From Clavibacter sepedonicus (GTDB lineage: Bacteria; Actinomycetota; Actinomycetes; Actinomycetales; Microbacteriaceae), in assembly GCF_000069225.1 (NCBI RefSeq), contig NC_010407.1, forward strand, positions 868,001 to 932,000: 64,000 bases of DNA, in the 5' to 3' direction. Each line of letters opens with the position of its first letter. Within the stretch, counting starts at the first letter, position 1. This document shows, one piece after another, positions 1-8,076 of the stretch. The position numbers and the translations under genes were made by a program. Below the pieces are notes generated by a model. The model did not search any database, was not told where the DNA came from, and was given only the letters and a program-made list of their open reading frames with translations.

Positions 1-176
1 CGCGCCGGCTCTCCCGCCGCGAGCTCGTGCACCGGCTGACGGACGCCGGCTGGGATCTCGTCGCCCCGCGCGCGCTGCTCGACCTGCCGTCCGTGACGGG
101 CCGGCGCGCGGGCCGCGACCAGGTCGTGCTGCTCGCCGTCGCGGGCGACGACCTCGTGCTCGCGCCGGCGGTCTGA
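1..176 (+). CDS. C-terminal end of an unidentified protein (partial)
   Basis: The window opens inside a reading frame (codons from base 3) that runs 57 codons to a TGA at 174-176. The visible tail is Arg-, Leu- and Val-rich, with a stretch reading LTDAGWDLVAPRALLDLPSV followed by RAGRDQVVLLAVA. The codon pattern (G/C in nearly every third position) matches the neighbouring real genes, which is the main reason to call it coding. No family can be assigned from this fragment. The 5' part lies outside the window. Confidence 0.55.
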   Translation, partial: RRLSRRELVHRLTDAGWDLVAPRALLDLPSVTGRRAGRDQVVLLAVAGDDLVLAPAV

Positions 177-445
177 CGCGCGTCCGGGCCCCGCCCGACC
201 GTGCGCGGCCACCCCAGACCGGGGGCCGCAGCGGCGAGTCACCCCCGCAACTCCGGGGATCACGAGTCACACGCGTCACACTCCCCGAAAGATTTCCCCA
301 GGTGGGTAGCGGGAACTTCTACAGTCGGCGGTGGGGAGCAGATCCTCCCCGACGCGTCCTCGAGACCCGGGAGCGCGTCCCCTCCACCGCACGATCGCGG
401 CACAGCAATGGCGCGCACGGGCGGTCCTGCACCCCTGGAGCTGTC

Positions 446-1714
446 ATGACCCGTCCCACCCCCGCCGCCGGTCGCGGCAGGTCGTTCCGCCGCGCCGCCG
501 CTGGCGCCTGCCTCTCGGCGTCGCTCGTGATCCTGCCCCTCGCGATGGCGCCCGCCGCGCACGCCGAGACCGTCCCGGTCGACTCCGCGCCCGCCGCCGT
601 CGAGGCGCCCGCCGCCACGCCGACGCCCGCCGTCGAGACCCCGGCCCCCGACGCGACGCCGACGCCCGCGCCCACCGAGACGGCCGACGAGACGGCCCCC
701 GTCGCCGACGCCCCCGTCGAGACCACGCCGACCCCGGCCGTCCCGACCACCCCCGGCACCCCCTCGACCGGCCTCCCGTCGCTCGAGCCGACCGCGCCCG
801 TCGTCGAGCTGCCCTTCACCTGGACCACGCCCGACCGCGGCGTCGCCCTCCCGATCAACGAGGCCGTGCCGTTCGCCGGCACCGGCACCGCGGGCAGCAT
901 CGTCACGGCCAGCTACTTCAACGCCGTGGGCGTCAAGTCGATCGCCGGCATCGGCATCGTCGGCGCGGACGGCACGTACGCGTTCCCCGCGAGCTTCACC
1001 GAGCTGCTGCAGGACTCGAAGACCGCGAGCGTCACGCTGACGCAGGTCGGCCTCGACCTCACCGTCAAGGGCGAGATCCGCGGCCTGGTGCGCTTCGCGG
1101 AGGCACCCGTCGGCCCGTTCGTGCGCGCCGAGGCGTCGTTCTCGACGATCTCGCCGATCTCTGTCGCCCAGGCCACCAGCATCCTCGGCGGCGTCAAGGT
1201 CAACGCGACCGGCTACCTCCGCTACGAGGCCGTCGAGGTCATGGTCACCGCGCCCGACGGCCGCGTGATCCAGATCAGCGACGAGAACGGCGGCGTGGGC
1301 GTCGGCACCCGCTCGCTCAAGGACCTGGTGCGCGCCGACGTCGACGGCACCTTCGCGCAGCCGATCATCCTGTTCGGCGACGTGCAGCCGGGCACGTACA
1401 AGGTGTCCGTCGCGGGCCTCGAGTCGGGCCTCACGCAGGGCGGCACCGTCGAGCTGACCGCGGCCGACGCGGGCGGACCGGTCATCCCGGGCCTGCCGGG
1501 CGTCCCCACCCCGACGCCGACCACGCCGTCGATCGACCCCGCGGGCACGCCGGCGAAGCCGATCACGAAGCCGGCCGCGCACCATGACGACACCCTGCCC
1601 GTCACGGGCACCGACGGCGCCGCGGCCCTCGGCCTCGGCGGCCTCGGCGCGCTGATGGCCCTGGCCGGCGCGGGCACGCTCGTCGCCCGCCGCCGCCTGC
1701 GCTCCGCGGAGTAG
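446..1714 (+). CDS. LPXTG-type sortase-anchored surface protein
   Basis: A 422-residue exported protein expected to be covalently attached to the cell wall by a sortase. The start ATG at 446 follows GGAG at 437-440; a longer in-frame start at 302 lacks such a site. Residues 1-40 form a signal peptide (Arg-rich start, hydrophobic core, cleavage after AHA). Residues 41-115 are a Pro/Thr/Ala-rich stalk with TPAP-like repeats. A folded beta-rich part of about 220 residues follows, then a second Pro/Thr linker, the sortase motif LPVTG at 384-388, a hydrophobic helix and a basic tail. No sortase gene lies in the window. The ligand or function of the folded domain is not recognisable. Confidence 0.85.
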   Translation: MTRPTPAAGRGRSFRRAAAGACLSASLVILPLAMAPAAHAETVPVDSAPAAVEAPAATPTPAVETPAPDATPTPAPTETADETAPVADAPVETTPTPAVPTTPGTPSTGLPSLEPTAPVVELPFTWTTPDRGVALPINEAVPFAGTGTAGSIVTASYFNAVGVKSIAGIGIVGADGTYAFPASFTELLQDSKTASVTLTQVGLDLTVKGEIRGLVRFAEAPVGPFVRAEASFSTISPISVAQATSILGGVKVNATGYLRYEAVEVMVTAPDGRVIQISDENGGVGVGTRSLKDLVRADVDGTFAQPIILFGDVQPGTYKVSVAGLESGLTQGGTVELTAADAGGPVIPGLPGVPTPTPTTPSIDPAGTPAKPITKPAAHHDDTLPVTGTDGAAALGLGGLGALMALAGAGTLVARRRLRSAE

Positions 1715-1740
1715 CGGCACCGCACCACCCGCACCACGCA

Positions 1741-1780
1741 CGACGACGGCCGGATCCCCGCGGGGGTCCGGCCGTCGTCG
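1741..1780. terminator. Hairpin terminator after the surface-protein gene
   Basis: An inverted repeat with a perfect 14-bp outer stem (CGACGACGGCCGGA with its complement), 27 bases after the stop codon at 1714. There is no T tract, which is usual for hairpin terminators in high-GC actinobacteria. Confidence 0.7.
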
Positions 1781-1795
1781 CGTGCGGGCGCCGCC

Positions 1796-1825
1796 TTGTC
1801 CCGCCCCACGGCCTCCCCGTACATT
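1796..1825 (+). promoter_or_regulatory. Candidate promoter of the Gfo/Idh/MocA gene
   Basis: TTGTCC (1796-1801) and TACATT (1820-1825) are separated by 18 bases and lie just past the preceding terminator, about 65 bases upstream of the start at 1890. Spacing and sequence fit a vegetative sigma promoter; this is pattern matching only. Confidence 0.45.
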
Positions 1826-1889
1826 TGACGTGACCCGCAACGAATCACCCGCACGCGGATCCGCACCCCGTATGAGACGAAGGAGTCCC

Positions 1890-3104
1890 ATGTCCGACAC
1901 GCAGCCCAGCGCCCCCGCGACCACGACCGGAGGCGCCCTCGGCGTCGCGATGATCGGCCACGGGTTCATGGGCGCCGCCCACTCGCAGGCCTGGCGCGTC
2001 GCGCCGGCGTTCTTCGATCTGCCGCTCGCGCCGCGCATGGTCTCCGTCGTCGGACGAGACCAGGCCCGCACGCAGGAGTCCGCGGACCGCTGGGGCTGGG
2101 ATCGCGCGGAGACCGACTGGCGCGCCGCCATCGAGCGCGACGACATCGACGTGGTCGACATCTGCTCGCCCGGCAGCACCCACGTGGAGATCGCGGTCGC
2201 GGCGCTCGAGGCCGGCAAGCACGTGCTGTGCGAGAAGCCGCTCGCGAACACGGTCGAGGAGGCCGAGATCATGGCCGCGGCCGCGGAGAAGGCCGCCGTG
2301 AAGGGGATCCGCGCGATGGTCGGCTTCAGCTACCGCCGCGTGCCCGCCATCACCTTCGCGCGCGACCTCGTCGCCCAGGGCGCGATCGGCGAGCTCCGCC
2401 AGGTGCGCGCGCTCTACCTGCAGGACTGGCTGACCGACGCCGAGGGCCCGATGACGTGGCGCCTCGACAAGGAGGCGGCGGGATCCGGCGCGCTGGGCGA
2501 CATCGGCGCGCACATCGTCGACGCCGTGCAGTTCATCACGGGCGAGAAGCTCGACGCGGTCAGCGGCCTGCTCCGCACGTTCGTCGAGGAGCGCCCGCTG
2601 CTCGCGGAGACGCGCGGCCTCGGCGGCGTGGCGTCGAGCGAGCGCGGCCAGGTCACCGTCGACGACGCGGCCTACTTCACCGGCAAGCTCGCGGGCGGCG
2701 CGCTCGCCAGCTTCGAGGCGACCCGCATGGCCACCGGCCGCAAGAACGCGCTGCGCCTGGAGTTCAGCGGATCCGACGGCGCCATCTCCTTCGACCTCGA
2801 GCGCCTCAACGAGATCGAGCTGTACGACGCGACCGCGCCCGCAGACCGGCTGGGCTTCCGCCGGATCCTCGTCACCGAGCCCGAGCACCCGTACACCGCC
2901 GCGTGGTGGCCCACCGGTCACGGCCTCGGCTACGAGCACGCGTTCACCCACCAGGTGCGCGACCTCGTGCACGACATCGCCGCGGGCCGCGAGCCGCAGC
3001 CGTCCTTCGCCGACGGCCTGCGGGTGCAGCGCGTGCTCGACGCCGTCGAGCGCAGCTCCGCCGACGGCAGCGCGTGGAAGACGGTGGATCCCGCCGCGAG
3101 CTGA
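1890..3104 (+). CDS. Gfo/Idh/MocA family NAD(P)-dependent oxidoreductase
   Basis: A 404-residue cytoplasmic sugar-type dehydrogenase. The start ATG at 1890 is preceded by AAGGAG with good spacing. The N-terminal Rossmann domain has the glycine-rich nucleotide loop (GHGFMGAAHS, about residues 20-29), then the family motif EKPLANT near residue 120. The C-terminal alpha/beta domain carries GDIGAHIVDAVQF, whose Asp and His are the usual catalytic pair. The gene stands alone between a hairpin and the copper-type operon, so its substrate cannot be read from context. A second member of this family lies in the sugar operon at 18.9 kb; the two are not close copies. Confidence 0.88.
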   Translation: MSDTQPSAPATTTGGALGVAMIGHGFMGAAHSQAWRVAPAFFDLPLAPRMVSVVGRDQARTQESADRWGWDRAETDWRAAIERDDIDVVDICSPGSTHVEIAVAALEAGKHVLCEKPLANTVEEAEIMAAAAEKAAVKGIRAMVGFSYRRVPAITFARDLVAQGAIGELRQVRALYLQDWLTDAEGPMTWRLDKEAAGSGALGDIGAHIVDAVQFITGEKLDAVSGLLRTFVEERPLLAETRGLGGVASSERGQVTVDDAAYFTGKLAGGALASFEATRMATGRKNALRLEFSGSDGAISFDLERLNEIELYDATAPADRLGFRRILVTEPEHPYTAAWWPTGHGLGYEHAFTHQVRDLVHDIAAGREPQPSFADGLRVQRVLDAVERSSADGSAWKTVDPAAS

Positions 3105-3154
3105 CGCCCGCGGGCGCTCGCGTACCCTGGACCGGACGACCGGGAGGCGGACGG

Positions 3155-3877
3155 GTGCAGGCACGGCAGGAGCGCACGCTGCGCGCCGCGCTCTCCGCGT
3201 CCGTCTGCACGCTCGTCACGGCGACGCTGCACGCGGCGGCCGGCGGCGGGATCCCGCATCCGCTCGTCCTGGCGCTCGCTCTCGTGCTCGGCGTCGTCAT
3301 CTGCTTCGTGCTCGGCGGGCGCCGGGTCGCGCTCGCGCACCTCGTGCTCGCGATCGGCGCGACACAGGGCGTGCTGCACGCGGCCTTCACGTTCGGCGGA
3401 TCCGCGACCGGGCCCGACACCGCATCCGCAGCGGGCATGGACATGGGCGGCGCGGCCTCCGGTGCCGCCGTCGCAGCCGCCACCGCCGGGCACTCCCACG
3501 CGCACGCCGCGGCCGACGCCGCGCGCGCCCTCGCCGGCCCATCCGCGATGGCGGGGATGCCCGCCGACCACGACGGTGCGATGCTGCTCGCCCACGTGAT
3601 CGCCGGGATCGTCAGCGTGTGCTCGCTGCGCGCGGGCGCCGGCGCGCTCCGCCGGGTCGTGCGCGCGCTCGCCCTGCGGGTCGGCGCGGCCGTGGGCGGT
3701 GCGGTGGGCGCGCTCGTCGGGGCAGCGGTCGCGCTGGCCGCCGCGCTCGCCGAACCCGCCACCGCACCCCGACCGCGCCGGCTCGCGACCGACCTCCGTC
3801 CCGCGCGGCTCGAGTCGCTGCTCGTCGCGCGGATCCGCGGACGCCGCGGCCCGCCGCTGGGTGCGCTCGCCGCCTGA
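3155..3877 (+). CDS. Met/His-rich multi-pass membrane protein, copper-operon type
   Basis: A 240-residue protein starting at a GTG (3155) after GGGAGG. It shows about four to five hydrophobic segments: two near the N-terminus, one around GATQGVLHAAFTFGG, one in the second half and a long Ala/Gly/Val helix near the C-terminus. Between segments three and four is a loop rich in Met and His (AAGMDMGG, GHSHAHA, MAGMPADHD), the kind of loop that binds copper. It lies upstream of YcnI and a PepSY membrane protein on the same strand, so a role in copper handling at the membrane is inferred. No named family was recognised. A gap of 172 bases separates it from ycnI, so it may have its own transcript. 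Confidence 0.7.
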   Translation: MQARQERTLRAALSASVCTLVTATLHAAAGGGIPHPLVLALALVLGVVICFVLGGRRVALAHLVLAIGATQGVLHAAFTFGGSATGPDTASAAGMDMGGAASGAAVAAATAGHSHAHAAADAARALAGPSAMAGMPADHDGAMLLAHVIAGIVSVCSLRAGAGALRRVVRALALRVGAAVGGAVGALVGAAVALAAALAEPATAPRPRRLATDLRPARLESLLVARIRGRRGPPLGALAA

Positions 3878-4049
3878 TCCGCGCCCGCCGCGTCCCTCGA
3901 GGAGCCCGGCGCGGTCCCGCCCGGCCGCCACGCCGCCCGTCGTCCGCCCGCGCCCTCTGCGCGGCCGGACCGGTCGTCGTCGCGCCGCCGCGCGCCTCCC
4001 GTACGCCCGGACCACGCACGGAGACCCGTGCCCCCACCGAAGGACAGTC

Positions 4050-4742
4050 ATGCCCTCCCGCACCCCATCCACCTCGCGCCGCGTCATCGCGGGCGCCGCC
4101 GTCGGCCTCGCGCTCGCCCTCTCGGCGCCGCTCGCCGCGTCCGCGCACGTCGAGCTCGACGCCTCGTCCACCGCCCCGGCCTCCCTCAGCGTCCTGACCT
4201 TCGCGGTCGGCCACGGCTGCGAGGGATCCGCCACCACATCGCTCGCGATCCGCTTCCCCGCCGACGTGCAGGCCGTGAAGCCGACCCTCGCGCCCGGCTG
4301 GTCCGTCGCCGAGCAGGAGTCGGCCGACGGCACGACCGTCACCTACACGGCCGACACCCCGCTGCCCGACTCCCTCCGCGCGACCGTCCAGGTCGAGGCG
4401 CTGCTCCCCGTCGACGGCGCGGCCGGGGACGTCGTCGCGTTCCCGACGCTGCAGACCTGCGTCGCCGGATCCACCGACTGGGCCGAGACGCCCGCCGCGG
4501 GCACCGAGCCCGACCACCCGGCGCCGGCGATCACGCTGACCGACGCCGCGACCACGACCGGGAGCGGCGCGACCGCCTCCGGCACCGGCTCGGCGACGGG
4601 CGCGGAGGCCGCCGTCGCCACCGCCGCGCCCGCCGACCCCGTCGCCCGTCTCCTCGGCCTCGGCGCCCTCGTCGTGGGCGTGGTGGCCGTGATGCTCCTC
4701 ACCATCGGCATGCGCCGCCCGCAGCAGGGCGGCCGCCGATGA
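4050..4742 (+). CDS. ycnI: YcnI-family (DUF1775) copper-binding exported protein
   Basis: A 230-residue exported, membrane-anchored protein. The start ATG at 4050 follows AAGGA. The signal peptide ends at ASAHVELD; in this family the mature N-terminal His (from AHVE) is a copper ligand, and that His is present here. The DUF1775 beta-sandwich occupies about residues 32-155, with the typical NTFAVGHGCEG-like segment (here TFAVGHGCEG). A Thr/Ala/Gly-rich linker leads to a single C-terminal transmembrane helix and a basic tail. Its stop codon overlaps the start of the next gene (ATGA at 4739-4742), showing translational coupling to the PepSY protein. Confidence 0.88.
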   Translation: MPSRTPSTSRRVIAGAAVGLALALSAPLAASAHVELDASSTAPASLSVLTFAVGHGCEGSATTSLAIRFPADVQAVKPTLAPGWSVAEQESADGTTVTYTADTPLPDSLRATVQVEALLPVDGAAGDVVAFPTLQTCVAGSTDWAETPAAGTEPDHPAPAITLTDAATTTGSGATASGTGSATGAEAAVATAAPADPVARLLGLGALVVGVVAVMLLTIGMRRPQQGGRR

Positions 4743-6190
4743 CCGCCGTGGACGACCGCGCGGGCGAGGCGACGACACCGGCCGTGCCCGCCCCCGCCAT
4801 CACCCGCCCGCAGCGCGGCTGGTTCCTCCCGCTGCTGCTCCGCCTGCACTTCCTGGCGGGGATCCTCGTGGGCCCGTTCATCCTCACCGCCGCCCTGAGC
4901 GGCGCGGCCTACGCGCTCGCGCCGACCGCCGAGCAGGTTGTGTACGCCCACGAGCTGCACGCGCCCGCAACGGGATCCACCGTGCCGCTCGCCCAGCAGG
5001 TCGAGGCCGCGGAGGCCGTGGTCGGCGGATCCGGCACGCTCGTCGCCGTGCGCCCAGCACCCGCGCCCGGCGACACGACGCGCGTCATGTTCACGGGCGA
5101 CGGCCTCATCCCGGGCCAGACGCGCGCGATCTTCGTCGACCCGGCCGACGCGTCCATCCGCGGCGACCTGCCCGTCTACGGCACGAGCGGCGCCCTGCCG
5201 CTGCGCACCGCGATCAGCCACTTCCACCGCACGCTCGGCCTCGGCGACCCAGGCCGGATCTACAGCGAGCTCGCCGCGAGCTGGCTCGGCATCGTGACCC
5301 TCGCGGGCCTCGGCCTGTGGATCGCGCGCTGGCGCCGGTCGCCGCGCCGCCGCGACCTCGTGCGGCCGGACGGGAAGGCCACGGGCTACCGACGGATCCT
5401 GTCCTGGCACGCCTCGACGGGCGTCTGGCTGGTCGCGGGCGCACTCTTCCTCTCGGCGACGGGCATCACGTGGTCGCAGTACGGCGGGCAGAACGTCACC
5501 GACCTGCGCGCCGCGCTCAGCTGGCAGACGCCGACGCTCACGACGGCGCTGCCGGGCACAGGAGCGGGAGCCGCGTCGGCGGTGGATCCGCACGCCGGCC
5601 ACCACGCGTCCGCGGCCCCCACGACGACGCCCGCCGTGGATCCCGCGACCTTCGACGAGGTCCTCCGCGTCGCGCAGGGAGTCAACGTGGACACGGGCCT
5701 GGTGGAGATCACGCCGCCGAAGGACGCGAGCACGGCGTGGACCGTGAGCGAGATCCAGCGCAGCTTCCCGACCGAGGTCGACCAGGTGGCCGTCGACGGC
5801 AGCACGCTGCAGGTCGTGGGCCGCACCGACTTCGCCGACTACCCGCTGCCCGCGAAGCTCGCGCGCTGGGGGATCGACACGCACCAGGGATCCATGTTCG
5901 GGCTCCCGAACCAGCTGCTCCTCGCGGCGACCGCGCTCGGCATCGCCGCGATGGTCGTGTTCGGGTACCTGATGTGGTGGAAGCGCCGGCCGGGCGTCGC
6001 GCGCCCCGGCCGTCCCGCCCCGGCGGGCGCGCTGGTGCGGGCGCCGTGGTGGGGGATCGCGGCGGTCGTCGCCGTCGGCGTCGGCGTGGGCCTGTTCCTG
6101 CCGCTCGTCGGGATCCCGCTGGTCGGCTTCGTGCTGCTCGACGCGCTGATCACCGCCGCGCGCGTGCACCGGGCGGGCGCCGCCGCCTGA
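4739..6190 (+). CDS. PepSY-associated transmembrane (PepSY_TM) protein
   Basis: A 483-residue integral membrane protein of the PepSY_TM type found with iron- and copper-handling genes. The first helix is RLHFLAGILVGPFILTAALS (about residues 30-50), followed by a long extracytoplasmic domain. The conserved ISHFHRTLGLG segment precedes the second helix, and WHASTGVWL marks the third. A His-rich insertion (DPHAGHHAS) sits in the second extracytoplasmic domain. At the C-terminus are two more helices around the LMWWKRRPG loop. The ATG overlaps the ycnI stop by four bases, so both are made together. A metal-reductase or transport role is inferred from the family, not shown. Confidence 0.85.
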   Translation: MTAVDDRAGEATTPAVPAPAITRPQRGWFLPLLLRLHFLAGILVGPFILTAALSGAAYALAPTAEQVVYAHELHAPATGSTVPLAQQVEAAEAVVGGSGTLVAVRPAPAPGDTTRVMFTGDGLIPGQTRAIFVDPADASIRGDLPVYGTSGALPLRTAISHFHRTLGLGDPGRIYSELAASWLGIVTLAGLGLWIARWRRSPRRRDLVRPDGKATGYRRILSWHASTGVWLVAGALFLSATGITWSQYGGQNVTDLRAALSWQTPTLTTALPGTGAGAASAVDPHAGHHASAAPTTTPAVDPATFDEVLRVAQGVNVDTGLVEITPPKDASTAWTVSEIQRSFPTEVDQVAVDGSTLQVVGRTDFADYPLPAKLARWGIDTHQGSMFGLPNQLLLAATALGIAAMVVFGYLMWWKRRPGVARPGRPAPAGALVRAPWWGIAAVVAVGVGVGLFLPLVGIPLVGFVLLDALITAARVHRAGAAA

Positions 6191-6227
6191 GCCGGAGCGT
6201 CGGCCGCCCGGCCCGGTCTCCCGCGGA

Positions 6228-7241
6228 TCAGCGGGCGGCCGGCGCCGGCCCGGTCGACGCCGCCTCGTGCAGCCGGCACGGCAGCAGCGCGTGCGGCAGC
6301 TCCGTCGCCGTGCCGTCGAGCCGCGCCAGCAGCATCTCCACCGCGAGGCGGCCGAGCTCGGGTCCGGGCGCGTCCATGGTGCTGAGGGCCGGCTCGACGA
6401 GCGCGCCCATCTCGGTGGACGACGCGAGCGACAGGAGCGAGACGTCCTCCGGCACGCGCCGCCCCGCGTGGTCGAGCCCCGAGATGAGGCCGCGCGCCGC
6501 CGGGTCGTTGAGGAGCATGACCGCCGTGATCCCCGGATCCGCCGCCAGCAGCTCGCCCGCCGCCGCGCGTCCCCCCACCGGCGTCGGTGCGCACCGGGCG
6601 ACCGCGCCGCCGATCCCGCGGGCCGCCGTCTCCCGGAGGAACGCCCGCTCGGTGCGCGTCGTCGGGCCGTACCCGCGCAGCGGCCCGCCCTCCAGGTCCT
6701 CCACCATGAGCCCGAACCGCCGATGCCCGAGGCCCTGCAGGTGGTCGAGGCCGTCGGCGACCGTGCGCTCGAAGTCCATGTCGACGAAGGGCAGGTCGTG
6801 CGTGTCGGCCGTGCGCCCGATGGAGACGTACGGCACGTCGAGCGCCGCCAGCTCCCGGATGCGCGAGTCGTCCATGCGCACCTCCATCACGATGACGCCG
6901 TCGACGAGCCGGCCGCTCACCAGGTCGGACACGTCGTCCGGCGACGTGCCCGTGGGCCAGAGCACGAGGTGGTACCCGAGCTCGGACGCGCGCGTGGCCG
7001 CGCTCATGAAGATCTCGAGGGCGATGCGGCTGAGGCGCTGCACGTCGGCCGGGAACAGCAGCGCGACGATCCGGGTGCGCTTGCTCGCGAGCGCGCGGGC
7101 CACGACGTTGTTGCGGTAGCCGAGCTCTTGCATCGCCTCGGTGACGGCCCGCCGGGTCGGCTCGGAGACGGCCTTGGTGCCGTTGACGACGAAGGAGACC
7201 GTGGCGATCGAGACCCCCGCGCGCGCGGCGACCTCTCGCAT
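6228..7241 (-). CDS. LacI-family transcriptional regulator
   Basis: A 337-residue repressor with an N-terminal helix-turn-helix (EVAARAGVSIATVSFVVNG, residues 3-21), the hinge-helix region (NVVARALAS) and a periplasmic-binding-protein-like sugar-sensing domain. The assigned ATG at 7241 gives an unusually short N-terminus. The AGGAG at about 7256-7260 is 14 bases from it, but only 5 bases from an in-frame ATC at 7250, which would add IPT, the residues normally preceding MREVA in this family. A candidate -10 box (TACACT) lies at 7306-7311 on this strand. The target is unknown: no sugar gene is adjacent. Confidence 0.9.
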   Translation of the reverse strand: MREVAARAGVSIATVSFVVNGTKAVSEPTRRAVTEAMQELGYRNNVVARALASKRTRIVALLFPADVQRLSRIALEIFMSAATRASELGYHLVLWPTGTSPDDVSDLVSGRLVDGVIVMEVRMDDSRIRELAALDVPYVSIGRTADTHDLPFVDMDFERTVADGLDHLQGLGHRRFGLMVEDLEGGPLRGYGPTTRTERAFLRETAARGIGGAVARCAPTPVGGRAAAGELLAADPGITAVMLLNDPAARGLISGLDHAGRRVPEDVSLLSLASSTEMGALVEPALSTMDAPGPELGRLAVEMLLARLDGTATELPHALLPCRLHEAASTGPAPAAR

Positions 7242-7303
7242 GGTCGGGATGGCGGCTCCTCGCGGTCGGGCGGCGCCGGGCGGGGCATCGGGTCGGCGCG
7301 TGC

Positions 7304-8026
7304 TCAGTGTATGGCGGGGGCCCCGGCGCGATGCGGGTCAGTCGGGGCGCGGAACCGCGAGACGAGGACGAGCGCGCCCGTGATCGCGCAGACCGCGAGC
7401 GTGAGGCCGACCACGTACGCGGCGACCGTGCCGTACCCGCCGGGCGACGAGTCCGGGTTCAGGAACCCGTACGGGTAGTAGGTGGCGGTCCGGAAGACCT
7501 CGTCGCCGGTGAACGGGCCGCGGGCGAGCGTGACGGCGATCCACGCGAGGGGGAACGCGATGACGCGGCCGATGGCGCCCGCGCGGAGCGGTCGGCGGTC
7601 GGGCGCGAGTATCCAGTCGAGCAGCATGATCAGGGGCACGGCCACGTGCACGATCTGGTCGGCCCAGTCGAGCTTCAGCGGTTCCGGCTGGGGCTGGCCG
7701 CGGAGCAGCAGGTTCCAGACGATGCCGGTGATGACGAGGTACACGGTGGACGCGAGCCGCAGCGTGACCCAGCCGACCCCCGGATCCGTCACGCGGCCCC
7801 GCGCGAGCCGGACGCCGCCGACGACCAGCACGACCGCGCCGAGCAGGTTCGCGTCGACGGTGAAGAAGAGGGCGAAGTCGAGCGACTTGCCGGCGAAGCC
7901 GGTGATGCCGAGGTCCTGCCAGTACGCGTAGTTCACGTGGTACTGGGCGATGACGCCGATGACGGCGGCGATCGCGGTGGCGATGCGGACGACGGAGAAG
8001 AGGATGCGCACGGATGAGGTTCCCAC
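7304..8026 (-). CDS. Pr6Pr family membrane protein
   Basis: About 240 residues with six predicted membrane helices; the segments around TYYPYGFLNPD and HVAVPLIMLLDWIL are typical of the Pr6Pr (FAR-17a/AIG1-like) membrane family, whose biochemical role is not defined. The GTG start at 8026 was preferred over an in-frame start at 8122, because the longer form would overlap the end of the glycosyltransferase gene by 46 bases with a Gly/Arg-rich, non-membrane extension. It probably follows the glycosyltransferase in one transcript. Confidence 0.75.
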   Translation of the reverse strand: MGTSSVRILFSVVRIATAIAAVIGVIAQYHVNYAYWQDLGITGFAGKSLDFALFFTVDANLLGAVVLVVGGVRLARGRVTDPGVGWVTLRLASTVYLVITGIVWNLLLRGQPQPEPLKLDWADQIVHVAVPLIMLLDWILAPDRRPLRAGAIGRVIAFPLAWIAVTLARGPFTGDEVFRTATYYPYGFLNPDSSPGGYGTVAAYVVGLTLAVCAITGALVLVSRFRAPTDPHRAGAPAIH

Positions 8027-8076
8027 GTTCTCGCCCCCGCCGGCGCCGGGCGTCCCGGGTCGCGTGTCCGGGCGGC

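Noticed and set aside
260..2272. Long minus-strand reading frames opposite the surface-protein and oxidoreductase genes
   Set aside because: They are Arg/Gly/Asp-rich mirror images of real genes, lack family motifs and arise from the high GC content; the plus-strand genes have ribosome sites and motifs.
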